A stretch of DNA of 64,000 nucleotides, from positions 4,986-68,985 of the forward strand of contig CAJUTB010000010.1 in NCBI GenBank assembly GCA_910589315.1. Reading direction: 5' to 3'. The stretch is from an uncultured Oscillibacter sp. GTDB taxonomy: Bacteria; Bacillota; Clostridia; Oscillospirales; Oscillospiraceae. Every line of letters starts with the position of its first letter. The first letter of the stretch is position 1. This document shows, in pieces, positions 15,720 through 23,716 of this stretch. The notes beneath the pieces were generated by a model. The model saw only the letters and a program-made list of their open reading frames with translations. It was not told the DNA's origin and made no database searches. The translations under genes were made by a program, and so were the position numbers.

Positions 15720-17081
15720 ATGAAAACAAGACGCTTTTTTTCCATTTTTTTTGCAGCGGTCCTGACGCTGAGCCTGTGGACGGTCCCGGCAGGGGCGGCG
15801 GAGGCCCCGGACGTGCAGGCAAAAGCGGCGTTGGTGGTGGATGAAAAGACGGGGACGATAGTGTATGCCAAAAACGAACATCAGGAGATGTACCCGGCCA
15901 GTCTGACGAAGATTATGACGGCTCTGCTGGTGCTGCGGGCGGTCGAAGCGGGAGAGCTTTCGCTGAATGAGGAAATCACAGTGACGGCGACCGCCATGGA
16001 AGGGCTGTCGGTGGACGGAAGCACGGCGGGAATTGAAGCGGGCGAAGTGATGACGGTGGAAAACCTGCTGTACTGTATGCTGGTGGTCTCGGCCAACGAG
16101 GCGTGCAATATTCTCGGCGAACGGGTTTCGGGTTCCGTGAGCGGATTTGTGGAGGCGATGAATGCGGAGGCAAAGGAGCTGGGCTGCGAAAACACTCACT
16201 TTATGAATCCCCATGGGCTGCATGATGACCAACATTATTCCTCTGCCTGGGATTTGTACCTGATTACAAAAGCCGCGATGGAATTTCCGATGTTTATGAC
16301 CATCTGCGACACGGCGGCCATCACGATTCCGGCCACCAATCTTTCGCCGGAACGGTCTTTGCGAAACACCAATTATTTAATCTCCGGGCGGTCCAAGGAT
16401 TACCTGAATCCGGATGCGCACGGGATTAAAACCGGTTCCCACTCCCAGGCGGGACACTGCCTGGTTTCGTCGGCGCGGCGGGGGAGTCTGGGCTTTATCA
16501 GCGTGGTTTTGGGAACGGAACGAATTAAGCGGGACGACGGTATTTGGTGGACATACAGTTTTGGGGAGACAAACCGGCTGTTTGACTGGGCGTTTTCCAA
16601 TTTTGTCTATCAAACCGTTTTGGATGAGTCGGACGTTGCGGGAGAAGCGCCGGTGTCGCTTTCCCAGGAAGACCATGTGACGCTGCGGCCTGCGGAGGCG
16701 GTGGAAATTCTGGCACCGCGGGACCTGGACCCGGAGAGCATCGAAAAAGTAATCACGCTGGATACGGACCCGGCAGAGGCCCCGATTGCCGAGGGGGACA
16801 AGCTGGGAACGCTGTCGGTGCGGGTTGACGGGAAAGAACAGGCGAGCGTAGACCTGCTGGCGTACACCGACGTGGAAGCGTCGCGGCTTCTAGTGCTCTG
16901 GCGGGATATCAAGGACTTTTTTGCAAAAACCCATGTGAAAATTGCGACGGGCGTTGCGGCGGTTCTGGTTGCGCTGTTCGGCGTATGGAAAGCGGTTTTC
17001 AGCAAACGGCGTTACCGGTACGGCAAGAGCGTCGGGTCCGGGAGGTCCCGGAACGGCTACCGGGGACGCAGGGGGCGTTAA
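15720..17081 (+). CDS. D-alanyl-D-alanine carboxypeptidase (DacF/PBP5-like, S11)
   Basis: A 453-residue secreted low-molecular-weight penicillin-binding protein that trims the stem pentapeptide of peptidoglycan. Signal peptide at residues 1-27 (ending AGAAEAP); catalytic SLTK (Ser61, Lys64), SAN (124-126) and KTG (237-239); then the beta-rich PBP5 C-terminal domain. Unlike PBP5's amphipathic helix, it ends in a true membrane helix (about 408-430) and a strongly basic Arg/Gly tail. The second ATG (15720) is used since GGGGG lies six bases before it; ATG 15714 would overlap that site. DacF-type enzymes act on the cortex or cell wall in spore-formers. Confidence 0.93.
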   Translation: MKTRRFFSIFFAAVLTLSLWTVPAGAAEAPDVQAKAALVVDEKTGTIVYAKNEHQEMYPASLTKIMTALLVLRAVEAGELSLNEEITVTATAMEGLSVDGSTAGIEAGEVMTVENLLYCMLVVSANEACNILGERVSGSVSGFVEAMNAEAKELGCENTHFMNPHGLHDDQHYSSAWDLYLITKAAMEFPMFMTICDTAAITIPATNLSPERSLRNTNYLISGRSKDYLNPDAHGIKTGSHSQAGHCLVSSARRGSLGFISVVLGTERIKRDDGIWWTYSFGETNRLFDWAFSNFVYQTVLDESDVAGEAPVSLSQEDHVTLRPAEAVEILAPRDLDPESIEKVITLDTDPAEAPIAEGDKLGTLSVRVDGKEQASVDLLAYTDVEASRLLVLWRDIKDFFAKTHVKIATGVAAVLVALFGVWKAVFSKRRYRYGKSVGSGRSRNGYRGRRGR

Positions 17082-17193
17082 GAATTCCGGCGGCGTTTTC
17101 GGGCTGGGAGTCTGCTATTGATGAGCTGCGCGGCGGCTATATCAATCCTTTTTATATTCCGGTTTTCCGGAGAGCCGGAAGTCCGCCGGATAA

Positions 17194-17222
17194 AGCGGCC
17201 GCCGTATAAAACGGCGGCCGCT
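17194..17222 (+). terminator. GC-rich hairpin after the carboxypeptidase gene
   Basis: Twelve-base perfect arms (17194-17205, 17211-17222), loop ATAAA. It is very stable but followed only by GCTTTG rather than a T run, so termination is likely but not textbook. The region 17082-17328 otherwise contains only the promoter of the next gene. Confidence 0.55.
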
Positions 17223-17261
17223 GCTTTGCGGGGCGGAAAAGGGGACTTTGCGAATCAGGCG

Positions 17262-17290
17262 TTGACATCGGGAAAACAACTACTTACAAT
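17262..17290 (+). promoter_or_regulatory. Sigma-70 promoter of the sigma-54 activator gene
   Basis: TTGACA (17262-17267), 17-base spacer, TACAAT (17285-17290), 38 bases before the ATG. A near-consensus housekeeping promoter, so the activator is expected to be made constitutively. Confidence 0.85.
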
Positions 17291-17328
17291 AGAGTTGGAA
17301 GAAGTAAGGGCAAAAGAGGGGGATTCTC

Positions 17329-18711
17329 ATGGAAGCGAAAGACCGGAAGCCGAAAATTGCGGCAGATATCCTGTGGGAAACCATGCTGTCCGCTACGGAC
17401 GAGCTGCTGGTTGTCGTCAACAAAGAAGGGCATATTGAGGCACTTTCCAGCGCGTATGCCGAGTTCCTGAACGTGGACCAGAAAAAGGTGGTGGGACTTC
17501 ATGTGCGGGATGTTATTGAAAACACCCGGATGGATGTGGTGATTCAGACCGGCGTGGCGGAACTGGGCGAGTTCCAGAGCATCAAGGGCCGGAAGATGAT
17601 CGCTTCCCGGATACCGATTGTGAAGGATGGGAAAATCATCGGGGCCTTTGGCCGGGTGCTGTTCCGCAACACCGAGGACCTGCGAACCCTGTATGAGAAG
17701 ATGAACGCCATGGAGCGGGAGCTGAATTCCTACAAAAAAGCCTACGGGAAGATCAACGCCGCCCGGTATAACATCAATGACATTGTAGGCAACTGCACGG
17801 TGATGCTGGGGTTGAAGGAAGCGGCCAAAAAGGTGGCGAAGACCAATTCCAGCGTTTTGATTCTGGGAGAGAGCGGCACCGGCAAGGAGTTATTTGCTCA
17901 CTCCATTCACCAGGCCAGTCCGCGGAAAAACGCGCCGTTTATTACGGTAAACTGCGGTACGCTGCCGGAGGATCTGATCGAATCGGAGCTGTTCGGCTAT
18001 GAGGGCGGTTCCTTCACTGGCGCAAAGCGGGAGGGAAAACAGGGCTTGTTCCAGGCCGCCGAGGGCGGTACTATCTTTCTGGACGAGATCGGAGACCTGC
18101 CTCTTTCCATGCAGGTAAAGCTGCTGCGGGTGTTGCAGGAGAAAGAGGTCCAGCGGATCGGGTCCAACGTGCGGGAGCCGGTAAACGTGCGGGTTCTGGC
18201 GGCGACGAACCGGGATTTGTATGAAATGGTACGGGAGGGGAAGTTCCGCCCGGACCTTTACTACCGCCTGAACGTGGTGACGCTGTACATACCGGCCCTC
18301 CGGGAGCGGCGGGAGGACATTCCGCTGCTGGCGAAGTCACTGGTGGAAAAATTCGCCAAACGAGAGGGCGTGGCCGTGGAGGGCATCACGAAAGCGGCCA
18401 TGGACTGCCTGACCAGCTACGACTGGCGGGGCAATGTGCGGGAGATGGAAAACGCTCTGGAACGTGCCATTAACTTTGTGGGCAAGGACCGCTGGATTCA
18501 GGTGGAACACCTGCCGGTTTCCATCACCGGGGCGCACCCGGGGGCCTACCAGAAGGGCGGCGATTTGAAAGAGATCGTGGCGGAGGCGGAGCGTCAGGCG
18601 ATTGTAGATACGCTGCTTCAGTGCCGGAACTCCAAGAGCACCGCCGCCAAGAAACTGGGCATCAGCCGGACAACTCTGTATGAAAAAATGTTAAAATACG
18701 GAATTACTTGA
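17329..18711 (+). CDS. Sigma-54-dependent enhancer-binding transcriptional activator (PAS-AAA+-Fis)
   Basis: A 460-residue activator. N-terminal PAS domain (about 12-112), which could sense a metabolite or redox state; AAA+ domain (about 150-390) with Walker A GESGTGKE (180-187), GSFTGA loop (227-232, a variant of the usual GAFTGA that contacts sigma-54), Walker B TIFLDEIG (248-255) and an Arg finger region; C-terminal Fis-type HTH (about 415-460, STAAKKLGISRTTLYEKM). Directly downstream lies a sigma-54 promoter with inverted repeats, then 3-hydroxybutyrate catabolic genes and rpoN. It is very likely the dedicated activator of that operon. Confidence 0.96.
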   Translation: MEAKDRKPKIAADILWETMLSATDELLVVVNKEGHIEALSSAYAEFLNVDQKKVVGLHVRDVIENTRMDVVIQTGVAELGEFQSIKGRKMIASRIPIVKDGKIIGAFGRVLFRNTEDLRTLYEKMNAMERELNSYKKAYGKINAARYNINDIVGNCTVMLGLKEAAKKVAKTNSSVLILGESGTGKELFAHSIHQASPRKNAPFITVNCGTLPEDLIESELFGYEGGSFTGAKREGKQGLFQAAEGGTIFLDEIGDLPLSMQVKLLRVLQEKEVQRIGSNVREPVNVRVLAATNRDLYEMVREGKFRPDLYYRLNVVTLYIPALRERREDIPLLAKSLVEKFAKREGVAVEGITKAAMDCLTSYDWRGNVREMENALERAINFVGKDRWIQVEHLPVSITGAHPGAYQKGGDLKEIVAEAERQAIVDTLLQCRNSKSTAAKKLGISRTTLYEKMLKYGIT

Positions 18712-18775
18712 AGCGTGCGCCAACAGGCAGAGGTGTACGGGTATCCGGACGGAATTCTGAGGTTTCTTGTGGAAT

Positions 18776-18861
18776 GTTCGGATATCTGAACGGATTTATG
18801 TCAAATTTTACGGAAATGTCTGAAAATCCTTTCACTTTTTTGCGTGAAATGCAAAAAAGTG
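18776..18861 (+). promoter_or_regulatory. Candidate upstream activator sites (inverted repeats)
   Basis: Two dyads upstream of the -24/-12 element. At 18833-18843 and 18851-18861, 11-base perfect arms (CACTTTTTTGC and its complement) flank a 7-base centre. At 18776-18791 is a 16-base palindrome with one mismatched pair. Dyad centres are about 63 bases apart (six helical turns) and the nearer one is about 97 bases before the -24 GG, a usual position for enhancer-binding-protein sites. The first could also act as a weak hairpin after the activator gene. Confidence 0.6.
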
Positions 18862-18940
18862 GAGGGATTTCGTTTTCCGTCCGAAGAAGTGGGATTTCCA
18901 ATCCCTTGCAAACAGGGCAGTTTTCACAGTTTACAAAAGT

Positions 18941-18956
18941 TGGCACGGAATTTGCT
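18941..18956 (+). promoter_or_regulatory. Sigma-54 (-24/-12) promoter
   Basis: TGGCAC (18941-18946), 5 bases, TTGCT (18952-18956): an exact fit to TGGCAC-N5-TTGCW, with the invariant GG and GC separated correctly. It lies about 100 bases before the first catabolic gene, downstream of a sigma-54 activator gene and in the same cluster as rpoN. No gene lies in 18712-19054; the stretch is wholly regulatory. Confidence 0.95.
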
Positions 18957-19054
18957 TGTATAAAATGGCAAGCACATACCGCTGTCCTGCGGCGGTATAG
19001 CAGTCCCCATGCTCATTTGGTGCAATATACATCAAAAACAAGGAGGAACCCAGT

Positions 19055-19816
19055 ATGCTGAAAGACAAAGTCGCAATCGTTACCGGGTCAGCCAGCGGAA
19101 TCGGATTCGCTACCGCGAAGGGTCTTGCGGAGGAAGGCGTCAAGGTCGTCATGGGCGACTTTAACGAGGCGCTTCTGAAAGAGTCAGCCGCGAAAGTCGG
19201 CGCGCTGCCGGTGGTGGCGGACTTGAGCAAGCGCGAGAGCTGCCGCAACCTGGTGGATGCCACTATGGAAAAATATGGCCGTGTGGACATCCTGTGCAAC
19301 ATTGCCGGTATCCAGAACGTGGCCCCTATCGTGGACTTCCCCGAAGATAAGTGGGACACCATCATTTCCCTGATGCTTACCGCTCCGTTCCTGCTGACCA
19401 AATACTGCTGGAATTCCATGAAGGAAAACGGCTGGGGCCGTATCATCAACCTGAACTCCATCCACGGCCTGGTGGCCTCCGAGTTCAAATCCGCCTATGT
19501 CTCCGCCAAGCACGGCCTCATGGGCCTGACCAAGTGCGCCGGCCTGGAAGGCGGCCCCTATGGCATCACCGTCAACTCCATCTGCCCCGCTTACGTCCGT
19601 ACGCCGCTGGTTGACAAGCAGATCGCCGACCAGGCCAAGACCCACGGCATCAGCGAGGAAGAAGTTGTGGGCAAGATCATGCTGCAAAAGGCCGCCATCA
19701 AGAAGCTGCTGGACCCCTCCGACGTGGCCGAGGTTGTCAAGTTCCTCTGCTCCGACGCCGCCTCCGGCATCACCGGTTCCGCCATTCCCATTGACGGCGG
19801 CTGGACTGCGGGCTGA
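19055..19816 (+). CDS. 3-hydroxybutyrate dehydrogenase (SDR family)
   Basis: A 253-residue classical short-chain dehydrogenase: cofactor motif TGSASGIG (residues 10-17), CNIAG (81-85), catalytic Ser135 (NSIHG), Tyr148 and Lys152 (YVSAK), and a C-terminal GSAIPIDGGWTAG like bacterial D-3-hydroxybutyrate dehydrogenases. It would oxidise 3-hydroxybutyrate to acetoacetate with NAD+. It is the first gene of the sigma-54-controlled operon and is followed by acetoacetate-type CoA-transferase genes, which supports the substrate call. Strong AGGAGG before the ATG. Cytoplasmic. Confidence 0.9.
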   Translation: MLKDKVAIVTGSASGIGFATAKGLAEEGVKVVMGDFNEALLKESAAKVGALPVVADLSKRESCRNLVDATMEKYGRVDILCNIAGIQNVAPIVDFPEDKWDTIISLMLTAPFLLTKYCWNSMKENGWGRIINLNSIHGLVASEFKSAYVSAKHGLMGLTKCAGLEGGPYGITVNSICPAYVRTPLVDKQIADQAKTHGISEEEVVGKIMLQKAAIKKLLDPSDVAEVVKFLCSDAASGITGSAIPIDGGWTAG

Positions 19817-19848
19817 TTTGTCTGAGATGAAGGGAGTAACGAAACGAT

Positions 19849-20538
19849 ATGATCAATAAAATGAGAACCGCTCAAGAGGCGGTTGCAGGGATCCAGGACG
19901 GTATGACCATTATGGTCGGCGGCTTCCTGGGCACCGGTACGCCGGAGATTCTGATTGACGCTCTGGTTGAAAAGGGCGTGAAGCATCTGACCGTCATCGC
20001 CAACGACGGCGGCCTTCCCGCCTCCGTCACCGGCACGACGGACCGCGGCGTGGCCAAGCTGCTCTCTGCCGGTATGGTGGACAAGATGATCGCCTCTCAC
20101 GTGGGCATGAATCCCATCATCGGCAAGGGCATGAACGAGGGGACGCTGGAATGCACCCTGGTTCCCCAGGGCTCCCTGGCGGAGAAGATCCGCGCCGCTG
20201 GCGCGGGCCTGGGCGGCGTGCTGACCCCCACCGGCGTGGGCACCATCATTGCCGACGGCAAGGAAACCCTCACCATCGAGGGCAAACAGTACCTGCTGGA
20301 ACTGCCGCTCCACGCGGATTACGCCCTCTGCCGGGCCAGCATCTGCGACAAGTTCGGCAACTTCAGCTGCTATAAGGCGACCAAGAACTTCAACCACGTT
20401 ATGGCCATGGCCGCGGATACGGTCATCCTCGGTGCGGAGAAGGTCGTGGAAATCGGCGAGGTGGACGTGGATACCTTCACCACTGCCGGCGTGTATGTCA
20501 ATTATATTGTAGGAGGTGAGCAGCCTTGGCAGATCTGA
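19849..20538 (+). CDS. 3-oxoacid (acetoacetate) CoA-transferase subunit A
   Basis: A 229-residue alpha subunit of a family I CoA-transferase. It contains the family glycine-rich block GGFLGTGTPE (CoA-binding), HVGMNP, GTLECTLVPQGSLAEKIRAAG and GVGT. It moves CoA from acetyl-CoA or another donor to acetoacetate with subunit B. The gene lies 32 bases after the dehydrogenase and overlaps the subunit B start by 13 bases. Close to AtoD/ScoA; the exact acid substrate is inferred from the operon. Confidence 0.92.
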   Translation: MINKMRTAQEAVAGIQDGMTIMVGGFLGTGTPEILIDALVEKGVKHLTVIANDGGLPASVTGTTDRGVAKLLSAGMVDKMIASHVGMNPIIGKGMNEGTLECTLVPQGSLAEKIRAAGAGLGGVLTPTGVGTIIADGKETLTIEGKQYLLELPLHADYALCRASICDKFGNFSCYKATKNFNHVMAMAADTVILGAEKVVEIGEVDVDTFTTAGVYVNYIVGGEQPWQI

Positions 20539-21182
20539 AAATGAGAATCGCCAAACGGGCGGCGAAAGAATTTAAGGACGGCGATATCGCCAATCTGGGC
20601 ATCGGCCTGCCCACCATGGTTGCCAACTGCCTGCCGGAAGGCGTAAGCATCGTTCTGCACTCCGAAAACGGCTTTACCGGCCTGCTGGGCGCACCCGAAA
20701 AGGGAAAGGAAGACGTAGACGTCATCAACTCCGGCGGCGCGTATGTTACATATGCTCCTTACGCCAATTTCTTCGGCTCGGAGGAGAGCTTCTCCATCAT
20801 CCGCGGCGGCCACGTGGACGCAACCGTCCTGGGCGCGATGGAAGTGGATGAGAAGGGCAACATTGCCAACTGGATCATCCCCGGCAAGATGGTCGCGGGC
20901 ATGGGCGGCGCGATGGACCTGGTGGTTGGCGCGCGGAAGGTGATCGTAGCGATGCTGCACACCCAGAAGGGAGCCCACAAGATCCTGAAGGAATGCACCC
21001 TGCCCCTCACCGCCGTCGGCGTGGTGAATATGATCATCACGGAGATGGGCGTGATGGAAGTGACTCCGGAAGGCATCGTTCTGAAGGAACTGCATCCGGA
21101 TTTCACCCTGGACGACATCAAGGCCGCTACCGGCTGTGAACTGATCATCAGTCCCGATCTGAAGAAGATGGAGGAAGAATAA
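20526..21182 (+). CDS. 3-oxoacid (acetoacetate) CoA-transferase subunit B
   Basis: A 218-residue beta subunit with the catalytic Glu47 in the HSENG motif, preceded by NLGIGLPTMVANCLPEG and followed by GAMEVDEKGNIANW and GAMDLVVGARK, all typical of AtoA/ScoB. The start is TTG at 20526, decided by AGGAGGTGA six bases upstream; the first ATG would drop conserved N-terminal residues. It overlaps the subunit A stop and is itself followed by a start that shares one base with its stop (21182). Confidence 0.93.
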   Translation: MADLKMRIAKRAAKEFKDGDIANLGIGLPTMVANCLPEGVSIVLHSENGFTGLLGAPEKGKEDVDVINSGGAYVTYAPYANFFGSEESFSIIRGGHVDATVLGAMEVDEKGNIANWIIPGKMVAGMGGAMDLVVGARKVIVAMLHTQKGAHKILKECTLPLTAVGVVNMIITEMGVMEVTPEGIVLKELHPDFTLDDIKAATGCELIISPDLKKMEEE

Positions 21183-22114
21183 TGCGGGAAATTAAGAAAA
21201 TCGTTATCGCAGGCGCGGGAACCATGGGTTCCTCCATGGGCCAGACCTTTGCGAAGTTCGGCTATGACGTGGTCCTGTATGACATTTTCCCCGCCGCGCT
21301 GGAAAAGGCCAAAAACCTGATCACCCTGAACCAGAAAACCGAGGTTTCCGAGGGCATCGTGACCCAGGCGGAGTCTGACGCGCTGCTTCAGCGCATCCAG
21401 TACACCGGCGAGATGGAAGCCTTCAAGACGGCGGATTTTGTGGTGGAAGCCGTCTTGGAGAAAATGGAAATCAAGCACAAGTTCTGGGAAGAAGCCTCCC
21501 GTCTGGTGGGCGAGGACGTGGTCTTGGCCAGCAACACCTCCGGCCTTTCCATCACCAAAATTGCCGAAGTCATCCATAAGCCCGAGCGGTTCGGCGGTAT
21601 GCACTGGATTAACCCGCCCCATATCATTCGTCTGATCGAAGTCATTCAGGGCGAGAAGACCAGCGACGAGGCCGCGGGCGTCATCCGCGATCTGGCTTTG
21701 AAGGTGGAGAAGAAGCCCGTTATTGTCAAGGACGCGCCGGGCTTTGCCCTGAACCGCATCCAACTGGCGATTCTGCGGGAGTGCCTGCACATTGTGGAGG
21801 CAGGCATCGCCAGTCCCGAGGCGGTGGACGACGTGATGAAATACGGTCTGGGCCTGCGCTATGCGTGCCTGGGACCCTTCGAGGTCTGCGACCTGGGCGG
21901 TCTGGACATCTTCAACAACATCGCTTCCTACCTGTTCGCGGATTTGTGCGACAAGAAGGAACCCTTCGGAATGCTGGCGGACCGTGCGGCCAAGGGCCAG
22001 TTCGGCGTGAAGAACGGCGCGGGCTTCTACGACTATTCCGACGGCAAGGACGAAGCGAAGATTCAGTACCGCGACGAGATGTTTACCAAGCTGGCGAAGT
22101 GCCTGTACGAGTAA
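21182..22114 (+). CDS. 3-hydroxyacyl-CoA (3-hydroxybutyryl-CoA) dehydrogenase family protein
   Basis: A 310-residue NAD(P)-dependent dehydrogenase. Rossmann motif GAGTMG (residues 11-16), Ser-rich SNTSGLSIT (118-125), catalytic His141-Glu153 dyad, and a C-terminal helical domain ending GQFGVKNGAGFYDY. In this operon it would reduce acetoacetyl-CoA to 3-hydroxybutyryl-CoA on the way to butyrate. Oddity: the segment after the His reads HWINPPH, closer to the NPP pattern of L-gulonate/lambda-crystallin-type and other family branches than to the HFFNP pattern of clostridial Hbd, so the substrate may be different. Length slightly above Hbd (about 282). Confidence 0.82.
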   Translation: MREIKKIVIAGAGTMGSSMGQTFAKFGYDVVLYDIFPAALEKAKNLITLNQKTEVSEGIVTQAESDALLQRIQYTGEMEAFKTADFVVEAVLEKMEIKHKFWEEASRLVGEDVVLASNTSGLSITKIAEVIHKPERFGGMHWINPPHIIRLIEVIQGEKTSDEAAGVIRDLALKVEKKPVIVKDAPGFALNRIQLAILRECLHIVEAGIASPEAVDDVMKYGLGLRYACLGPFEVCDLGGLDIFNNIASYLFADLCDKKEPFGMLADRAAKGQFGVKNGAGFYDYSDGKDEAKIQYRDEMFTKLAKCLYE

Positions 22115-22132
22115 ATATCTGAAAAGCTGCCG

Positions 22133-22172
22133 TTTTCCCGTCCCGGCCAGTTCTCCCTCCGGGACGGGAAAA
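22133..22172 (+). repeat. Strong intercistronic hairpin within the 3-hydroxybutyrate operon
   Basis: Twelve-base perfect arms (TTTTCCCGTCCC and complement, 22133-22144 and 22161-22172) between the dehydrogenase and permease genes. No T run follows in the plus direction, so it is more likely a stabilising or processing hairpin that sets different levels for enzymes and permease than a full terminator. Confidence 0.6.
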
Positions 22173-22208
22173 GGTAAATGGTGTGTGTTAGATTAGAAAG
22201 GAGAATTT

Positions 22209-23555
22209 ATGGAATTAGTATCTCTGCTTGGTATCGTGATTGGTCTGGTCCTCTTGATGTTCCTGGCCTTTAAGGGCTGCAACATCATCTGGCTGGCTCC
22301 CGTCTGCGCAATGGTGGTCGCCATCATGAGCGGCTATTCCTTGCTGGACGCCTACCTGGGCGACTACATGACCGGTATGGCAAACTATGTGCTGTCCTGG
22401 TTCCCGGCGTTCTTCCTGGGCGCGGTATACGGAAAGGTCATGGATATGACCGGCTCCGCCCGCAGCCTGGCCGACTGGCTCGTGAAGCTGATCGGCTCGA
22501 AATTCGCCGTGGCGGCGGTCGTCATCCCCTGCCTGCTGATGACCTATGGCGGCATCTCTCTGTTTGTCGTGGTGTTCGTCATCTATCCGATGGGCTACGC
22601 CATTTACCGTGCCGCCGACCTGCCCCGGACGCTGCTGCCCGGCGCGATTGCCTTCGGCGCGTTCGGCATTACCATGACCGCCATCCCCGGCACGCCTCAG
22701 ATTCAGAACCTGATCCCCTGCAACTACTACGGCACCACCGCCATGGCGGGCCTGCCCATGTCCATTGCGGCGATCATCATTGTCGGTATCCCCGGCTATG
22801 TGTATCTGGAATGGCGTGCCCGTCAGGCTCATGCCAAGGGACTGCACTTCACACCCGACCCCAAGCATAAGGAAGTGGACCACAGCGAGAAGGCTCTGCC
22901 CTCCTGGCACTGGCTCTCCGGCCTGATCCCCCTGATCGTGGTCGTTCTGATGCTGAACCTGTTCCCCAAGATTCTGATGAACATGGGCGGCCCGGAACTT
23001 TCCTCCACCCAGGCCATCGTCATCGCTCTGCTTTGCGGTATTGCCATCTGCCTGATCATGAACGCATCTCAGTTCCAGATCTTCCTCAGCGCGATCAATG
23101 AAGGCGCGGTCGGTTCGATGGGCGCGATCATGAATACAGCCTGCGCCGTGGGCTTCGGTTCCGTGGTAAAAGTGGTTCCCGGCTTCGCGCTGCTGACCAA
23201 TGCCGCGCTGAATATGCCCGGCTCCATCCTGTTCTCCGAGGCCGTGGCCGTCAACCTGCTGGCCGGCGCGACCGGTTCCGCCTCCGGCGGTATGTCCATC
23301 GCTCTGGAAGCCCTGGCTCCCAAGTACATGGAAATGGCCGGCACTCTGGGCATCAACGTAGAGTATCTGCACCGTATTGCCTCCCTGTCCTCCGGCGGTC
23401 TGGACACCCTGCCTCATAACGGCGCGGTTTTGACCCTGCTGGCGGTCTCCAACTGCACGCACAAGGAATCCTATCTGGACATCTGCGTGACGACCTGCAT
23501 CATCCCGGTCGTCGGCTCCTTGCTGCTGGCTCTGGGTTGGGGCATTTTCCTGTAA
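22209..23555 (+). CDS. GntP-family permease, probable 3-hydroxybutyrate transporter
   Basis: A 448-residue inner-membrane carrier with about 12 hydrophobic segments and family blocks such as AFFLGAVYGKVMDMTGSA, TYGGISLFVVVF, TAIPGTPQIQN and GSASGGMSIALEAL. GntP-family members move gluconate, and a branch moves D-3-hydroxybutyrate; the operon setting favours the latter. It follows the catabolic genes after a hairpin-containing 95-base gap with its own AGGAG site. A perfect terminator follows it. Confidence 0.88.
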   Translation: MELVSLLGIVIGLVLLMFLAFKGCNIIWLAPVCAMVVAIMSGYSLLDAYLGDYMTGMANYVLSWFPAFFLGAVYGKVMDMTGSARSLADWLVKLIGSKFAVAAVVIPCLLMTYGGISLFVVVFVIYPMGYAIYRAADLPRTLLPGAIAFGAFGITMTAIPGTPQIQNLIPCNYYGTTAMAGLPMSIAAIIIVGIPGYVYLEWRARQAHAKGLHFTPDPKHKEVDHSEKALPSWHWLSGLIPLIVVVLMLNLFPKILMNMGGPELSSTQAIVIALLCGIAICLIMNASQFQIFLSAINEGAVGSMGAIMNTACAVGFGSVVKVVPGFALLTNAALNMPGSILFSEAVAVNLLAGATGSASGGMSIALEALAPKYMEMAGTLGINVEYLHRIASLSSGGLDTLPHNGAVLTLLAVSNCTHKESYLDICVTTCIIPVVGSLLLALGWGIFL

Positions 23556-23605
23556 GAAAACCAAGACAGCATACTGCGGCCTTCTGCGCCGCTCCCCCTA
23601 AAGCT

Positions 23606-23641
23606 GGGAATCCCAAAGAAATTTGGGGTTCCCTTTTTTTG
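23606..23641 (+). terminator. Rho-independent terminator of the 3-hydroxybutyrate operon
   Basis: Twelve-base arms (23606-23617, 23622-23633) with a GAAA tetraloop and one G-T pair, followed by seven or more T residues. It insulates rpoN from the sigma-54 operon. Confidence 0.93.
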
Positions 23642-23649
23642 GATTCCAA

Positions 23650-23678
23650 TAGACTTGCGGGGCGAAGTGTGCTATGAT
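23650..23678 (+). promoter_or_regulatory. Sigma-70 extended -10 promoter of rpoN
   Basis: TAGACT (23650-23655), 17-base spacer ending TGC, TATGAT (23673-23678), giving an extended -10 element. It lies 38 bases before the chosen rpoN start, so rpoN does not depend on itself for expression. Confidence 0.75.
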
Positions 23679-23716
23679 GGAGGTAATCCGAATTGGGAAG
23701 GTTGGAGGCTGCGCAT

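Noticed and set aside
22215..23564. A 449-codon open frame on the minus strand
   Set aside because: It is the exact antisense of the GntP-family permease, is His/Gln/Gly-rich as expected from the complement of membrane-helix codons, and has no ribosome site.
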